This document shows positions 37,563-51,969 of a stretch of DNA of 64,000 nt, piece after piece (positions within the stretch are counted from its first letter, which is position 1; every line of letters begins with the position of its first letter). Under the pieces are notes generated by a model. It did not search any database and was not told the origin of the DNA. It was given only the letters and a program-made list of their open reading frames with translations. The translations under genes were made by a program, and so were the position numbers. Origin of the DNA: Trichobilharzia szidati (lineage: Eukaryota > Platyhelminthes > Trematoda > Strigeidida > Schistosomatidae); assembly GCA_944472155.2 (NCBI GenBank), contig OX235275.1, positions 28,572,865 through 28,636,864 on the forward strand, in the 5' to 3' direction.

Positions 37563-40149
37563 GAAAATGATCTCTTCTTCTACTCATTCAGGGCTTCAGA
37601 CGCTTCGGATTCTAGTCCCGTTCCGCTTGCGATTGATCACTGCCTTGAATACTGTATATTCAGCTAGTATAGGAGAATTTTATGAGAATCGTGATCACCT
37701 GAATAAAATGCAATTGGATGTTTGTTGCTTAAACATAACGGGAGTTTGAATTTATCCCATAGCATTGCCATAGTTTATATGTGCAAACAAGTGTTAAAGT
37801 AAAATTGGGAGATTGTAGCATGAAAAGGTAAGTTCTTTAATTGGACACCAGTAAGTATCTAGTCTCATGAGTCTGGTCCAGTGCAGACTGTATCTCAGGA
37901 AGGACATCAGTTCCTCCAAGGTTAAAGGTATTTTCTGAGACCCGTGACTGTCAATACAAATGGGACCAAGGCTTCTTTCGGATTGCATCCAACCACCTAA
38001 TAATAGTTAATGAGTTCATTTGATGAAGTAATAATAACCGCATGAGGTTTCCAGAACTATTTCTTACAAAATTTTCATATAAACATATCCACACAACTTG
38101 ATATCTTTCTTTATATAATCTCACTCTCTTCTTATTTCAGAGCAGTTTCACTAAGTGTTTGATATATGAGTTGCAGGTTATGCTAGAGTAGACTTGGTGG
38201 GCAGACATTCGGTGAAAAACCATTATCCCTCTGTCTTACTGTAGTTCTCAGGGCGAGACAATCTCTGATAGGCTCAAAGACTATATATATCCAATTAATT
38301 TTGGTCTAGTTGTGTTCTCGGAGATGGTTGATTTAATTGCTGACAGTTCGCCCTCCTTGATAACTTCCTCAGCTGAAGATTAGGTAATAAATGATCCCAT
38401 TCGCCACAATTTGGAATGTCATTGGTGTGGAAAATTTTAAATAAGTTCATTTGATACAAAAACATGTGCTGATGATGTTGTCTAGAAGAACTACCAGAGC
38501 TGCACAATGAAATCAGTCAGCTCGAAGAACAGAACTAAGACAAAATCATCTACCTAAGCTACAAATCTTCTCCATTTTCTTAACAACCAGTTACTGTCAG
38601 GTCAACTCTTTGGGTCAAACTAGTAATTCAGGATCAGTTAGACTATGATAACATACGGATTTATTAAGGTCTAGAATGAGTGATCATGATAACTGAAATA
38701 ATCTGGATAAAAGGTCAGACACTGCAGTACATTCCCTTGCAGTGATCCAGCAATTGGGTGAGAGAGAGTTTGAGTAATAAAATGTGAAATTGTAGAGTGG
38801 AAAGACAGGCTTATTTCTACGTTTCGCCTAACTTTGTAACTTTATTCCTTTTTGTCCTAGATTGTATATCATTGTTAGTAACTCAACGCATCATATTTTG
38901 ACTTGAAGCCCATTATTTGTCTTTGTTACTATTTAATCTCCAACTTAATGCTTCTCTTTATGGTTGTGTGAAGTAGCATGGAACTTTTTGAGTGAATTAA
39001 GGTCATGCTGACAGTGGACCACCTGAGGGTGATGTTGGTGTGCAATTTTCTTTTGAAAGAGTTTTCGTCCCAGCGTGTTTGGAACATTCTACTTGATTCT
39101 AAGATAATTCTTGAATCCGAATTAGGGTTGACTAATTTTGTTCTACAGTGCTTGTAATGCACTCAGAAAAACAGCTTGTCTATAAAGTTGCTTATCAGCA
39201 GTGTTGAGGTGGTTTTGAGTTTTTCGATGTAATGCTTTTTGATAGAATCACACTAATCCGTTTGTATGAACACAGAGTTCCTACGACGGACAGTTGCCAT
39301 TTCACGGTGTTTAGAGCGTTTTATGACTGAATATGCCTCAAGAATTTTTTCCATTAACTGTATAGTGGGAAGCATGCATTGGTACTCTGCAAACCACAAG
39401 TCAGTTTTCGTTCTTAATCTGATCACTGAATAGAACTATCACTTGAAACGTTTCATTGATGTGACGCAACACCTATCTGAGCATAATATAAAATTCTAAC
39501 CAATAGGGAGAGGGACTGAAAACAAGGCTTCAGCGGAAGAGTATCATTTCATCCTTTTTTCTGCAGTCCCACACAGTTAGCTCTGCGTTTATCCGTAAGC
39601 ACACATCTTCTACTCACACAAATTCTTTGCTGTCACCCTTGCATGATACGCTCACATTTTCTCATGATGTTTCCTGTTACACAAACCTAGTTTTGCCTAA
39701 TTTTGTCAAACCCCTTAAATAACTATTCAGGGAGTTATTGAGCACTGGTATGAACATTTTGTTTACCTATGTGTTTGGACTGCTGGATTCCCACTGGCTA
39801 TTATTATGTTTTATGACTCAGTGAGTCACTGCATTATCAATTGAATTCTAATTGTACGTTTATAGAGATTCTGTCCAACATTTTGACTATTGTTTGATAC
39901 CTTAAACGCTCTGTTATAGATATCCAGTCTTCCATTTCTGTTTGCATGCCGGTGGTGTTATCGTTGCTGTTGATGTGCGATTAGGACAGATTAGCCAGCG
40001 CATTAAGTTAATATTTGCTCAGAGTTTACTACTTCCTGGTTCCCATCATAACAGTTCAACACAAGGACCTGATGCATGAGGTCAATCAATAGTCACATTT
40101 TATCTGATTTTGGGTATTCCGCGAATGCAACTTATCATGAATTTTTGAG
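37563..40149. other. Unassigned right-arm sequence
   Basis: Mirror of 11146-14284 without the 553 bp left-arm insertion. The uninterrupted insertion site is at about 37630-37650. No gene was recognised; short frames are not shared intact with the partner. Confidence 0.45.
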
Positions 40150-40815
40150 AACTATTGGAAGTGATTTTCCTAATGCCAGTTCTGAGTATCTTATTCACAA
40201 AGAAAAGTGACATGATATTGTTCTTGAAAATGTGGGTGTTATTTAAGGTGTTTAGTGCAGCGGATTTTCACAATAGTCTCGGTGAAATGACAGACTGGTT
40301 TTGCTTTTTCGATCCCAGGTGCATACGACTTCCGTTTCTCCTGTTGGTGATGATTGTTGTTAGTTATTGTTAGGTGCCAGCTAATTTCATCAAATTTGTC
40401 CTCTCTATGTTCACTCAAAATCGTGTCTTCGCTACCAGCTTATTGCTTTCCACCTGCTGGTCTTAGAGTTTGTGTGACATGGGGCATAAATGGTCCACTT
40501 AGTCTGTGCTTTCAGCAGTTTTCTTGTCCATCAAATGCATTCTTGCCTTATCACCCCCCACGCACAGTGTATTACATAATCTCATCCGCCACAATAAGAT
40601 TTATCGTCGGCAATAGAAGACAGCTTTTTCTCACTCCCGTCTTCACTTGAAAATGATCATCATGTTTCACCTTGTACGTCGTTCAACACGTGGCATTGCC
40701 ATGAGACTGTTGAATGAGGTTGATACAGGTTTCGAAATTCCATAGAATTAAAGAAGTTTATGAATTAGTTCACAGTCAACCTTCCAATGTCTGCGAAGTT
40801 TATGTGGAGATTTGA
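40150..40815 (-). mobile_element. RTE-type RT fragment (right arm)
   Basis: Reverse-complement partner of 10480-11145, with the same broken polymerase blocks read on the minus strand. The plus-strand open frame 40155-40373 is antisense to it. Confidence 0.68.
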
Positions 40816-43800
40816 TAGGCAATCAATGCTCAGTTTGATGATGATGCGTACATTAAAACTTTGATCCGCACATGATTAATATGGAATGATTTAAGTTTCT
40901 TAAATTCAGATTGTTCTGTAAGAGGGTTCCCATTAGCGTTTTGTATAGCCCTTCCTTTCCTCCCTGAATATATCGGCAGACATTTGGACGACCTGAATGA
41001 ACTTCTTAGAATCCCACTATCGAGTAAACTAATCTTGACAATGAATTCCAGCTTTCACAGCTTCTTTACATGTTAACCATCGTCGTGCATGCCTTTCTCT
41101 GTCTTATTTGAAGGCTCTGAACAAAGTGAATACAGTTTCATTGAACTGATGTGTGTGTGACGATTGCATCCAAGAGCTAAATCATTTATGTTATGTCCAA
41201 ACGAAGTTATCGTTCACAATGAAATTCCACGAACTATAATTCCATATAAGCGTGTTCAAATGAAACGATTTAGCCTTATCTGTACGTTTAAAATACTCTG
41301 TTGCGATTCAAAAGAATAAATTAATTTCTACCAATGATTCACTTACAGTTGTCTGATTTGAATTCTTTCTAGCCTCTTCTACAAAGGAAAGAATTGGAGT
41401 TTGTGAATTTAACACACACATATAAATATAATACCTGTAGACAATGTAGATATTTCTCAATAGAAATGATATCTAATTATAACTGGTAGCTATCGTCACG
41501 AACCAACATCAGTAAGAGAGAGATCACTGACTGGTTGACGACCTTGAACTCGTGATGTGAAGTTCCCAGATGTGATCCCTAGAGACATTACGTCCGCACA
41601 ACGATGAACAGGAAGAAATGGCTGTCCAGTAGTCCCTGGTATTTTTATATAATAAAAGCTCTATTTTGAACAAAATATATATTATTTAATGTCTAGAATT
41701 TTTGGCGGAGTTTACGGCATGGCATATTCTCTTCATCTAGATTCGTTGAATTGAAGACTGATGAACAGTATGTTATGTGATGCAGTTCTATCTGATCTGA
41801 AACACAAATTGATCCATTATGATATCTCTTCTTGTTCTCCTCCGACAAATACATGACATTTTGTTCAGTGCGAATCACAAAACGTTCAGGTGTATAGTTT
41901 TGCGGCAAGGACACAGTCATCTCATTCACTTGGATAAGCTGCTATGGGGATAATGCTTTTCCTCAAATTTTAGTAGAAAGTTGCGAATCTGCAGGTTGCT
42001 AATGCTGTAAATACTTGACAGAGTAAACGATACTACTAGAGGTGATTCTTTAATAGATTCGAATAAACTGAATAAGGGAAACTCTATGCAACAAATTGAT
42101 AGAGGTTTCCGGTGATCTAAGTCTCAGGTAGGCTGACAACCTGTATTTTGATATGAAGCACACACTGGAAAACGTCGTCTGACACTGTGTGTGTCAGTGT
42201 CATGGTGCGAACTGTAGTGTCTGAGTGGTGATATGGTGTATCACCCGTTGCGAAGACCATGACAGGCGGGATGTTTGACTGGGAGATTCATCACACAAAT
42301 GGTTACGCGAATGTCACATGGCTCCCTCAGTCGGGATAGAAACTCTGTAGAGTTAAAAGGTTGGAGGCTTACTTCATTTCGATTTTCAGTACCACAACAG
42401 ACTGTGAAAGCGTGTTCTATGGGTTCTTCTGAATCTTATATCCAAAGTCTCAAGCAAGAGGTGTCATTAATGTCACCACAATTGTGCATGGCTTGTGGTG
42501 GCCATGGGTTCATAGTGACACTACTTTTTGATCTTACGATATTTCAGCTCGTTCTGTCATTATGAAGCCGAACTAACCAAGTGTAGAGCAGTTCACTGAC
42601 TAAAATGGAGCGTGATTTGCTTAGTTTTATACTACTAATGGGCACAGTAATCAGTGAAGTACAATTTGATGCTTGCTATGGTTATCCTGTTTAGTATTAC
42701 AGGGACCGCAGGTTCAGGCAATTGCTCTATGTGCCCAGTTGACAGGCCAGTGATGTTAAGCGACCATCCGATGGACTAAGACTGAACGCCTCTAAGTCTA
42801 TATTCACGTCCATACTTGCGAGGGTACATCCCGTATCTGTCGGGTGGCTGAAAAAAATTACGTATTCCTTTTGATGTCTCAATTGGACGACGTGTTGAGC
42901 TAGGCGCTGGTGTTATGAAAGCGCGATGAGCATAAACTATGCTTTGGATCTCAGGGTGTACTGGTAGAATTGATGTCTAATTGCCATATGAGCTTGAGGA
43001 TTCTAAGGTGTTTCTAGATGACTTTGTGTTTTCTCCGGAAGACCTCAGTGCTTGAGCGACATTCACACTGTGAGCGGAGTCAGAGCTATTTGCTTAGAAG
43101 ACGTCACTGAAGATGAAATTGGCATTGTGTATGACACCTTAGTTGAAAATAGCTATCCAGAATAGTTCGTCAGGAAACACATGATCAAGAAGGTAGGAAA
43201 GAACTACTCTCTGTTTGTAAGTAAGAGGCCTTTATATATAACACTACAATGAAAGAGTGACGTATCCGGTGAAATATTTACCAACAAGTTAAGGATATCC
43301 ATTGAACGATCTTTTGATGCGAGTAAACTGCAAGACATGTTTCCTGCCCAACCGGTGGTGATTCCTCAATTGTAAGAGCAAGTGCCTATACTAACCACCT
43401 CTATTTATATCTACCATTCCCAGTGCCATTGTGAAGCGATTTATATTGGCAGGTGCTTTAGGAACTTGAATTTTGGTGCTCCCTCGGGAACAGCTAAGAT
43501 CGACGCTTAGTGCAGTTCAAAATTGAATCACTTGATCAAAGAAGGCCACAGAGCAGCCCAACATTGAAGAATCCTTATCAGTCATCTATTCTGTATCAAA
43601 TACATTTTCAAATGTATACAGGTGCCAGAAATTCAAAACAACAGGGCTTTTGCGATTCGCTTTAAACAACCAATGCTCTGTGTGCAGAAGAAATAGTTCA
43701 AGCCACTACTACTGCTCTAGCCTTCTAGGGAGCGTATAATTTCATGAATTCTGTATAATTACTTCTCCTAATTCATCTGTTATTCAGTGTATGATTATGT

Positions 43801-44984
43801 TGATGCATATTATGACACCTACATGTGCGACTGAGCTGTGGTCTGTTGATATTATTGAATCGATGTTATCTAAACATTGACGTTGTTATCAATTCTAGTT
43901 CTTTCATTTCTACGGATATTTAACTGAAGAACGTAATGCAGATATTCTTTGTACAGCAGTCAGTCTTTCGGGAACCCATTACCTAAATATTAAATAATAG
44001 CTTTATTCTAGAGAATTCTTCAAGCGCTATACAGAATTATTAGTGAGAGTTTCTCGCAGAAATGTAAAGAGTCTTCGATAGTATTCCCTTATGTTGCAAA
44101 GTCGTTCTGACTATAACGAAACTCAGTTATATCGACATCTTTCCTTCATTCCTAACTTGAAGTTCACAGCCGTCATTTGAAAATTCTGTAGATTCCGAGT
44201 TGCGATACAATGACATAATCGACTGATTGAAACAACGTGAGTCGTGAAAAAGAAGATACATTCTCTTGGATAGAAATTCACCCAGGTGAGGATTGTAAGT
44301 GAGCCGCAATAAGATTACAGTAGATTTTGCACAAATAATTTACGAGCACTAACTAATTGTCTACATCATCGAGTGCATTAGTACAAAACATTCTGAACTG
44401 TCTCATCACATACATACTTATGGATAATGATATCTGTTTGAAGGGATGAGTGAATGACTGTAGGCTGAAACGATGATGAAGATCATTCGAGCGTGAAAGA
44501 AGGGATGCTGATAGCCGCCACTAATGAAAGCGTCATTACCACGAAAACTGTCAAATTGCCATTGTACAGACAATCAGTTCAAATGCTTGATTGATCTGTT
44601 ACTGATCACAATCAATCAATCTGATATAAACATGTCAACGTCATTTGAAGCATAGTTGGATAGTCTGTGAAACTAGGCTACTGACATAATTTGTCGAAGA
44701 CACCAGTGATTATCTGATATTCCCAATAAATACTCTCGCATTGCTCTTGTTATTCACGGCATTCACGTATTATGAAATAATCTGAAAAAATACTCATCTG
44801 TGAGGAAGTAAGTTAACTTAGCTTCCTACATCATAATTAGTTGTAAATGTTTGATAATGTGTAAGATGAAAAGACTTACCTAATCTGTGTTGCAATTCAT
44901 TTAGTCTCTTTTCTATGTTAAAGCAAACAGTAACCTCTCAGTGCTTGATAATATATGCATTAATACCAACATTAACGTAAAACA
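40816..44984. other. Unassigned right-arm sequence
   Basis: Mirror of 6150-10479. It contains the minus-strand frame 41693-41929 (MNEMTVSLPQ..., continuing into NVMYLSEENKKRYHNG), which is 17 codons longer at the front than the left copy. Five base differences in 180 include four that change the residue, which argues against a constrained protein. Nothing else was recognised. Confidence 0.45.
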
Positions 44985-45574
44985 TTTTGGATAAAAACAG
45001 CAAATTACATAGTTTGTTCTCTCAACCTAACTGTTCCCTTTACCGGACTAGTGTCACAGTGCAATTTCGAAAATAATCGTTTGAAAAGATATTTTAAATA
45101 CCCTCTGAAGTGACTGCAAACTTCTTCTGTGTGTAGTAAAGCCAGTTATTCACCAGTCAGATATGGCCAAAGTCTGTATATACAGGCAAGAGTTTTTAAT
45201 ACAAATAACGTTTTCTTTGATGTCACTGATACGGAATTCATAAACACATCAGTTAGATGTTATGAGGAGATATTTGTCATTCTAATTATTGCATCGACAA
45301 TTTCTGTTCTAAGACATTTTGTCGCTAATTGGATTGCCTTTCTGATGAACAGTCACTAGACCCACGCCTAAATCCTACTCTCTTCCAGGATTTAGGGCTG
45401 ACTAGTACAATAAAGAACCAGTATTTTAATCACTGTCAACTAGGAATGTCTGAAGAAAGTCACTTCTTTCACTTGCCTTCACAGACGACGTTACTTCGAC
45501 CACTTGCAGTACCATTGAGTGTTTTAAAAACAGGATCGGATAAACAAGACTGACCTGCACTCATCTGAAATCAG
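44985..45574. other. Right-arm-specific segment of about 590 bp
   Basis: The left arm joins the two flanks without a scar at about 6149, where GTTTTACG is directly preceded by the sequence opposite 45575. The paired-coordinate sum changes from 51720 to 51126 across it. It holds two overlapping plus-strand frames (45129-45359, 76 codons, and 45329-45553, 74 codons) of no known family. The first has a hydrophobic run (ILIIASTISVL). No inverted ends, tail or target duplication were seen. It is an insertion here or a clean loss on the left. Confidence 0.65.
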
Positions 45575-47264
45575 CTTGATAATCAACACTTTATTTGACC
45601 TGAAGAATAAGATCTCGACCTTAAACACTAGTGCTAAGTGAATGCTTCCACATAGTTCGCTGACATGGCGCGTCACGAAAATCAATCCCAACAGGCTCCT
45701 GCAGACTTATAGCAATAATTAACAACTTTGCTCCACACTGAGCATCATTTAGCCAGTAAGAAAGATTCAGCCAGAATAAACTCCGGCAACTAGGCGACCA
45801 GTAACACATCGCTAAACAAATGAGCATAAGGAAATGTAAATGGACTGATCATATACTGAAAAGATCATTGAGTGGCAGCACGTTTCAAAAGAAACTCTTG
45901 ATTGAGACCTTCATTATAATCGACAACTTTGGTATGGTTCCAAGTGTGACAAGAAATATATGGAAAGTCTTTCAGAAAACTAACAAAGCACAAAGTAAAA
46001 TTGTGATGAACTGTCGAAGACCCATTTTCCGATCAGAGAAATAAGAATCGCAATGTCTAAAATATTTCAGTGGTCAAGTATTCCGCTGAAGGAAAAATAC
46101 CTTCCGAATGTGTTATTTAAGGCTGATTCTGCTACCAGAAAACATCATCCAGACTGATACAAGCAAAGCAGCTTGTACGTTATTCTTCACAGAAGTCGGA
46201 CAAATACGTTCTAGTTTGTTCAGACTTACGTTTGTTCATTTCATCGATATAAGCTCTCAGTCCTATAAACAACAGTTAAAAACAGTAGAAATGATAGGAT
46301 AATATTCACTATATCAACATGTAACTGCTCACAAGTGTGGTGGATTTCGAAATAAATATGTTTGTATAATTTGACAGTTTCACTGTTGAGGTGTTAGTAC
46401 AAATATTCACATTCCTCTTTCAATCATTTGACTTTACTACTAAATATTACCAAAAATGACTGAAGTGTTTTCTGATACACTCATTTTAGCATGATTTATT
46501 CATAAACGTTTCCGCATAATTTACATTCTCGAACACTTTTACAAATTATATTTTTAGGTGTAAAATGTAAAGAACACTTCGGATTTTCCAGCAGCAACAT
46601 CGTTTAACATAAACGTTCGTTTCTATTATCATTCATAGAAATTCCCATTATGACATATTGTTATATATGCCTAATTTCGCTAAAATAAAACATTAATCTA
46701 AACACTGCTGGTTGTATTTCCCTCTCCCCCACTTATGACCTTGAAACCTTATTTGTTGCTGGCTGTTTGAATTCATCACTGTAATTATTGTCTATGAAGG
46801 TCATTCGGTATATACATACATATATATGTGTGCAAGCGATGTCAACCATTTTCACCGCTGATACGAGAGATTATTTTTTTTGGTTTTGCACTATATAAAA
46901 TTGTCCATGAAATGTTTGAATTTCAAAGGTGACATAGATATAATAAGATTAGTAGACAATTAAAAATTACACAACATGGTGGTGAAAATTATGATGAGAC
47001 AAAATTCTGAAAATTATACTGAATGGAATAAATAAATGTGACAAGTTAGATAATGCCAGAAATTGCTCAAAGTGAGAATAATTATGAAACCAATTGGCAT
47101 AAGGAATCGAAATAAATAAACCAAACGAAAATTAGGTAGAGTCATAGTGTGAGTGAGCATTACAATAATTTAGCATAGGAGGATCAAGGCTATAAAATAA
47201 GTAGTGATCAGACATGCGTTTTTTCCATATAAAACTCTGTCTCTCAAAGCATCTGACACTTATT
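45575..47264. other. Unassigned right-arm sequence
   Basis: Mirror of 4456-6148. Frames 45621-45827 (-), 45820-46044 (+) and 46108-46302 (+) correspond to left-arm frames with scattered residue changes. No family was recognised. Confidence 0.45.
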
Positions 47265-48690
47265 TGCGTTTTCCTGCCACACCAGAGGAACACGTTTTCA
47301 ACTATTCCAGAATGCAATTAACTTCTATCCACTTTGAGCATTAGTCAGTGACTCAAAAATTTTGTGACATTTCGACAAATTCAAGTGACTTGGATATAAA
47401 CGTCCAGAGCGCGGCACTGATCCCCGAGGGGAATGATCTCCTCCCAGTGTTAGACAAACCACATGACCAATTCAAGCCTACAGGATTTAACAGCTGTCAC
47501 CAGTATGTCAACACTAAACCAAATGGCAACCGATTAATCTTAGATGAGCACAGAAATCGACTACGTGAGATTTTAAGTAATAAGGACTTGGCGTTGATCC
47601 GTCCTGCTAAAAGTGATGGGATCGTCTGAATGAATCGCTAAGACAACGTAGATGAAATGTTATCCATCATATCAGATGAAAACAAATTTTCAAACGAAAG
47701 TAATCAGAAAGACGAAAATGAATGAATCGAGGGGAAAATAATCAAATGCTGAAGAAGATGAAGAACGAATTCATTATTAACTCTGAATCATTTGAGCAAA
47801 TACAACGCTCCCCTTTTGTAATTCCTTGGTTGTGTCGTCTCCAGAAACTGCAAAAAGACTACCGCTACGTCTAATTTCATATTTGACAAATTCATCATAC
47901 AATGATACGACCAAGTGGCTCGCACACATCCTTCTACGTGTCAGAAATATTCTCTGACAGCATAGCGTTTCAGATTAATTTGAATTCATCGATTGAGTAA
48001 GTGATGCTAATGTATCCAGGATGAAAATGATATCTCTGGATGTTTCGTCTCTCTTCACTTATGTTCCTCTCTCTGAAAATATTTTTTTATATGCAGATTC
48101 ATTGAGGATAATAATCTGGATGTGGTTATTCCGACCCACTAGTTAAAGGAACCACTATTGAGCAGCACTTTCAATGCCATTTTCAAGTTGAAAGACAAAG
48201 AAGTGGAGTGTTAATGAAGTCGCCAATGGGTCTTTTACTTGCAGACTGCTTGTCGGCAAGTCTAGATAAAAGTTTGTGATATACGTTAAAAAACATGGTT
48301 GATACTTTTATGATACGTGATGACAATGCCAAAATTGAGATGATAACTAGGGAGTTCAACAACTGACATCATGCTATCCAGCTCACGTCGGAATCAGACA
48401 TGAATTCAGAATTACATTTCTTGGACGATAAGCTCAAAAGGAGACCTGACAGCTCTCTTCAAAGACCAATCAGCAGGAAACCATGAAATGGTCAATACGT
48501 GAACTTTCATATTTGGGTCCCTTTGAGAAGAAAGAGGAATCTGTTTCACTCCTTATGCTGAAGAATTAAAAGGAAGTGTACCGTTGATACAACTGGTGAT
48601 GAACTGGATATACCACGATGCGTTCACACGGGAAAGAGAATATCCTTCAAGATTCATAGAGATAAACATGAAAGTAAGGCAAAAACCCGA
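47265..48690 (+). mobile_element. Penelope-like element, reverse transcriptase remnant (right arm)
   Basis: Plus-strand partner of 2985-4455. The N-terminal block is open at 47348-47629 (LPVLDKPHDQFKP, NSCHQYVNTKPNGNRLILDE, LSNKDLALIRPAKSD). Later blocks in broken frames include FICRFIEDNNLDVVIPTH, 'MKSPMGLLLAD' (48213-48245) and the catalytic region near 48295-48325 reading MVDTFMIRDDN, so the first Asp of the YxDD box is Val here, whereas the left copy keeps it. The remnant ends with 'FTREREYPSRFIEINMKV' near 48625-48675 before A/T-rich sequence. No GIY-YIG domain adjoins. Confidence 0.75.
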
Positions 48691-51613
48691 TATTTTATAT
48701 TATTTTATGTTTAAAGTTTCAACTTTACATTTAGTTTTCTTTTAGTTTATTAATTAATTCACATTTAACACTCTCAGATTTTCCTTTTGTACATTTTCTC
48801 ACTCTCTTCACACTTGTTAAATGTACACTCAACTACCTTTCTTCCAAATCAATAACAATTTTAACCTTATCAATTTTCTAACGCTTCCTTCCTTTGTATT
48901 GTTGAGTATGAAGTGATTTATAACTTTCATTTTTACTTTCGAAGCTAATTCTGAGTTATTATATCAATCATATCACATATTTTTCGTAAATATAAATACC
49001 ACTCTGCAGCCTCTGAAGATGATTTCGTTGATAAAGAAGATTTTCTTCGATGAATTGTCATTTATTTTCTTTATGGCTCAATGTGTGTTTCCGGTGATTT
49101 GTCTAGTATCGATAAGATGTTCCATAATGGAGCCTACTGAAGGCCAACTTCCACTCCTTTGTAACCACGCATGATTTTCTTTCTGTACACTCTTGGATAA
49201 AATTTGATTCTAACGACTTATATGCATAGCTCCACAATATCAAGTAAATTGATAAGACATATATATTGTAAGATAAATCGTATATTCCTATTGCAGTTAT
49301 TGAACATTGGCAGTCGACTATTCTCAAGATCCGCGAAACGCATATCTTTTTCAGGGATCATGGGATTCTTATTTTAGCGATAAGTCTACTTCGTACTTCA
49401 TAAAGCATTTTCTTGTTTACAGACATTAAGTCACATTAAACAGATCATTTAAACAAGATTTAAGTTTTCCTGTATGGAATGAGGACTATATATGCACCAA
49501 ATGTGATAGAACAGGGTTTTGTTGCCAACAAATTTGTCAGTTGTGCATTCCATGACAGCTTATAATCAACAAATATCCTTATACTGCCATAAGTCCTCTT
49601 TGACAACTTCACTTGAAGGAAAAGGAATGTTGGACACGTTCTCTACTTCCAGTGTGGCTTACTGTCATCAACCATAACAGTAATCAGCTGAGAATTAGTG
49701 ACACATTTTGGCTAGTTAACGTCAAACACTGGAAATAAAATCCTCCATTGTGTGGAAAGTTAACTTAAGTTGCACAAAAAACGTTTTGCTAGTCAATTTG
49801 ACTTGGACAATCTTCTCAACGTGCCACCCGTTTCAATGAAATTCACCATTTAGCGAATAACAAATAACACTTTTTTCATTCACCAATAGGCTAATTGACT
49901 ACTAGATTCACTGGTCAACATAGTGAAGACGAATATTGAGTAGTTTGATTACTGACTCTGTCAGCGCGACACTTCATAATAAACGAATGTCCATCAAGAC
50001 TGATCAGTAGCAACACGGCATCAGTCCATGGTCAAACTTGAAAAACAGATCAAATAACTACAAGCCAACTCTTGATAAGTATTCTGATGGTGATATGACT
50101 GCCACAGGCTAGTTACTAGATTTCGGTAAGATTTCGTGACCAATGGGATCCATTTTGTTGAGAGTGAATCGGAATACCCGTTGGTGATATTGGAGAGTGG
50201 TGGTGCTAAAATCGCAAGTTGGTAGAAGGTGGATTTCAAAGGCCAATGAGTTGGGATCCAGTGTCTGAATGGTCTATGAGCTTGACTTGTTAGTGAAACG
50301 TACTGGATTTGTTACCTGATGGGTGCGTGGTGATGACGAGTCAAAAATAGGACCTATAAAGCTTTGTCCAGTACTCTCTGGTCCCCTTCAATGATTCCCT
50401 AATTGATCCCAATCCATAGGCAAATTTAAGAAAGAAACAGAAGAAAAGTTTAGTTCTTTGCAAGCCACAACCGTTCCTTAGTAAAAAATAAACGAACTGC
50501 AGTTCAAAAGTGATGCTGAGGTAGAAATTCCCGATAAACGTATTTTCAATTGTCTGAAAAATGCAGTTCAGCTAAAAAGCTCGAAAATCATATTCTACAG
50601 AAAATGGTAGATCCAATCTTGGGTGAAGAACAGAATATTGCTTTTGACCACTTTAATGTGTATTTATCAGTTTACTTGTGTTTGCAGAAGTTTTCACAGC
50701 TTTGCGTCCGTAGACATATTTCGCGACACTGCCCAACCTTATTAACCGGTGGGTCTAAGAACGAATATCAGTAGTTATAGATTTACCCACTTCGACAAAT
50801 TTAGATAACAGGCACATCTGTATAATTGCTTCGCATTCATACACACAATTTCACAATTTTGCATGAGTGGTCTACAAATACTCCATCTATACATGGACGA
50901 ACTATTGACTGCTGGGGACGGAAAACAGAAACTTTGTGTCCAAAAGCATCAAATATCCACACACAACTGACATTCACCGATAGATACCCTCTTCACCCAA
51001 TACTGAATGTCATACAGTTGCCCAGAAAGGAGACTTGTGGAACTTGGCGTAGAATTCAATGAAAATTATACCGAACAGTTAAAAGGTGAATAGATTGGGC
51101 ATGCAGTGAATAGCTGTAGACGACAGACTCTAGTGATAACCTATGAGTTTGGCATGCAGATGAAGATGACATGGAGGGGATCATGTAGAGGAGGGAAATG
51201 AAAGCTTATGAGCACTTGCAGAGCCCAGTGAAAACGATAGAACAGAATCCGTAGGAATGAACATATCCTGCTGAAGCTTTATATTCTCCTCCGAAAAGCA
51301 AGGACAGAATAGTAGCAGATATGTCCACAACATTGCTTGGTGGAATGGCTACAAGTGTTTCTCTAACTGATGTCAGCTAGCAATCATACCCACAACTAAT
51401 CAGATGCCTGCAAACCAATACTCGACAAAAAGGAGAATATTGAATGAACAAGTAAAAACAAACTTACTAGGGCTGACTTGTGGTTCCTCAAACAATCGTT
51501 CTAAATCTGATAGGATATCAGATGGAAGATAGTAATAAAAATATAGGAGTTTTTACTCGCCTGCATTCCTGTCGTTCTATTTCAGAAAAGGCACAATATT
51601 AATTATAATAAGT
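48691..51613. other. Unassigned right-arm sequence
   Basis: Mirror of 1-2984. No gene was recognised. The first 500 bases are T/A-rich and may be PLE untranslated sequence. Frames up to 78 codons (50826-51062) match no known family. Confidence 0.45.
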
Positions 51614-51969
51614 GAATAGTGTTTCTCCTGGAGACGTGGACTGAACATACACTCAGGAGACCGATGATTGATATCACGTGTCAGGCAGACCCTCAAAAGG
51701 AACTTGAATGGAAATCAAGGAGTTGAGCATCCAAAGATGGTCAGGAGAAAGAGGCTTATAACCAATAATGGAAGTAATTATAAAGGATGTAGATGATGGA
51801 CTGAAACGGCTTAGGTTTCAAAAATGCAGATAAGTCGAATGTCTAATAATTCGGGAAGGCTATTTAACGCCCTGTAGATATCTCTAAAGGAAGCTGTAGA
51901 AACAAGGTGGCCAGATGCTGACTGACTGCGTTGCTTATGTCCACACTTCCACCTCCCATAAAATACGTA

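Larger units (their letters stand above)
32467..51613 (-). repeat. Right arm of the giant inverted repeat
   Basis: This is the reverse-complement partner of 1-19647. Its inner end is sharp: homology to the left arm begins at about 32467, directly beside the end of an LTR at 32465. Its outer end in the window is about 51613, opposite base 1, so it may simply be where the window cuts the left arm. It lacks the left arm's SINE and its 553 bp block at 13642-14194, and has its own extra block at 44985-45574. It keeps more of the RTE polymerase domain than the left copy does. Confidence 0.93.
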
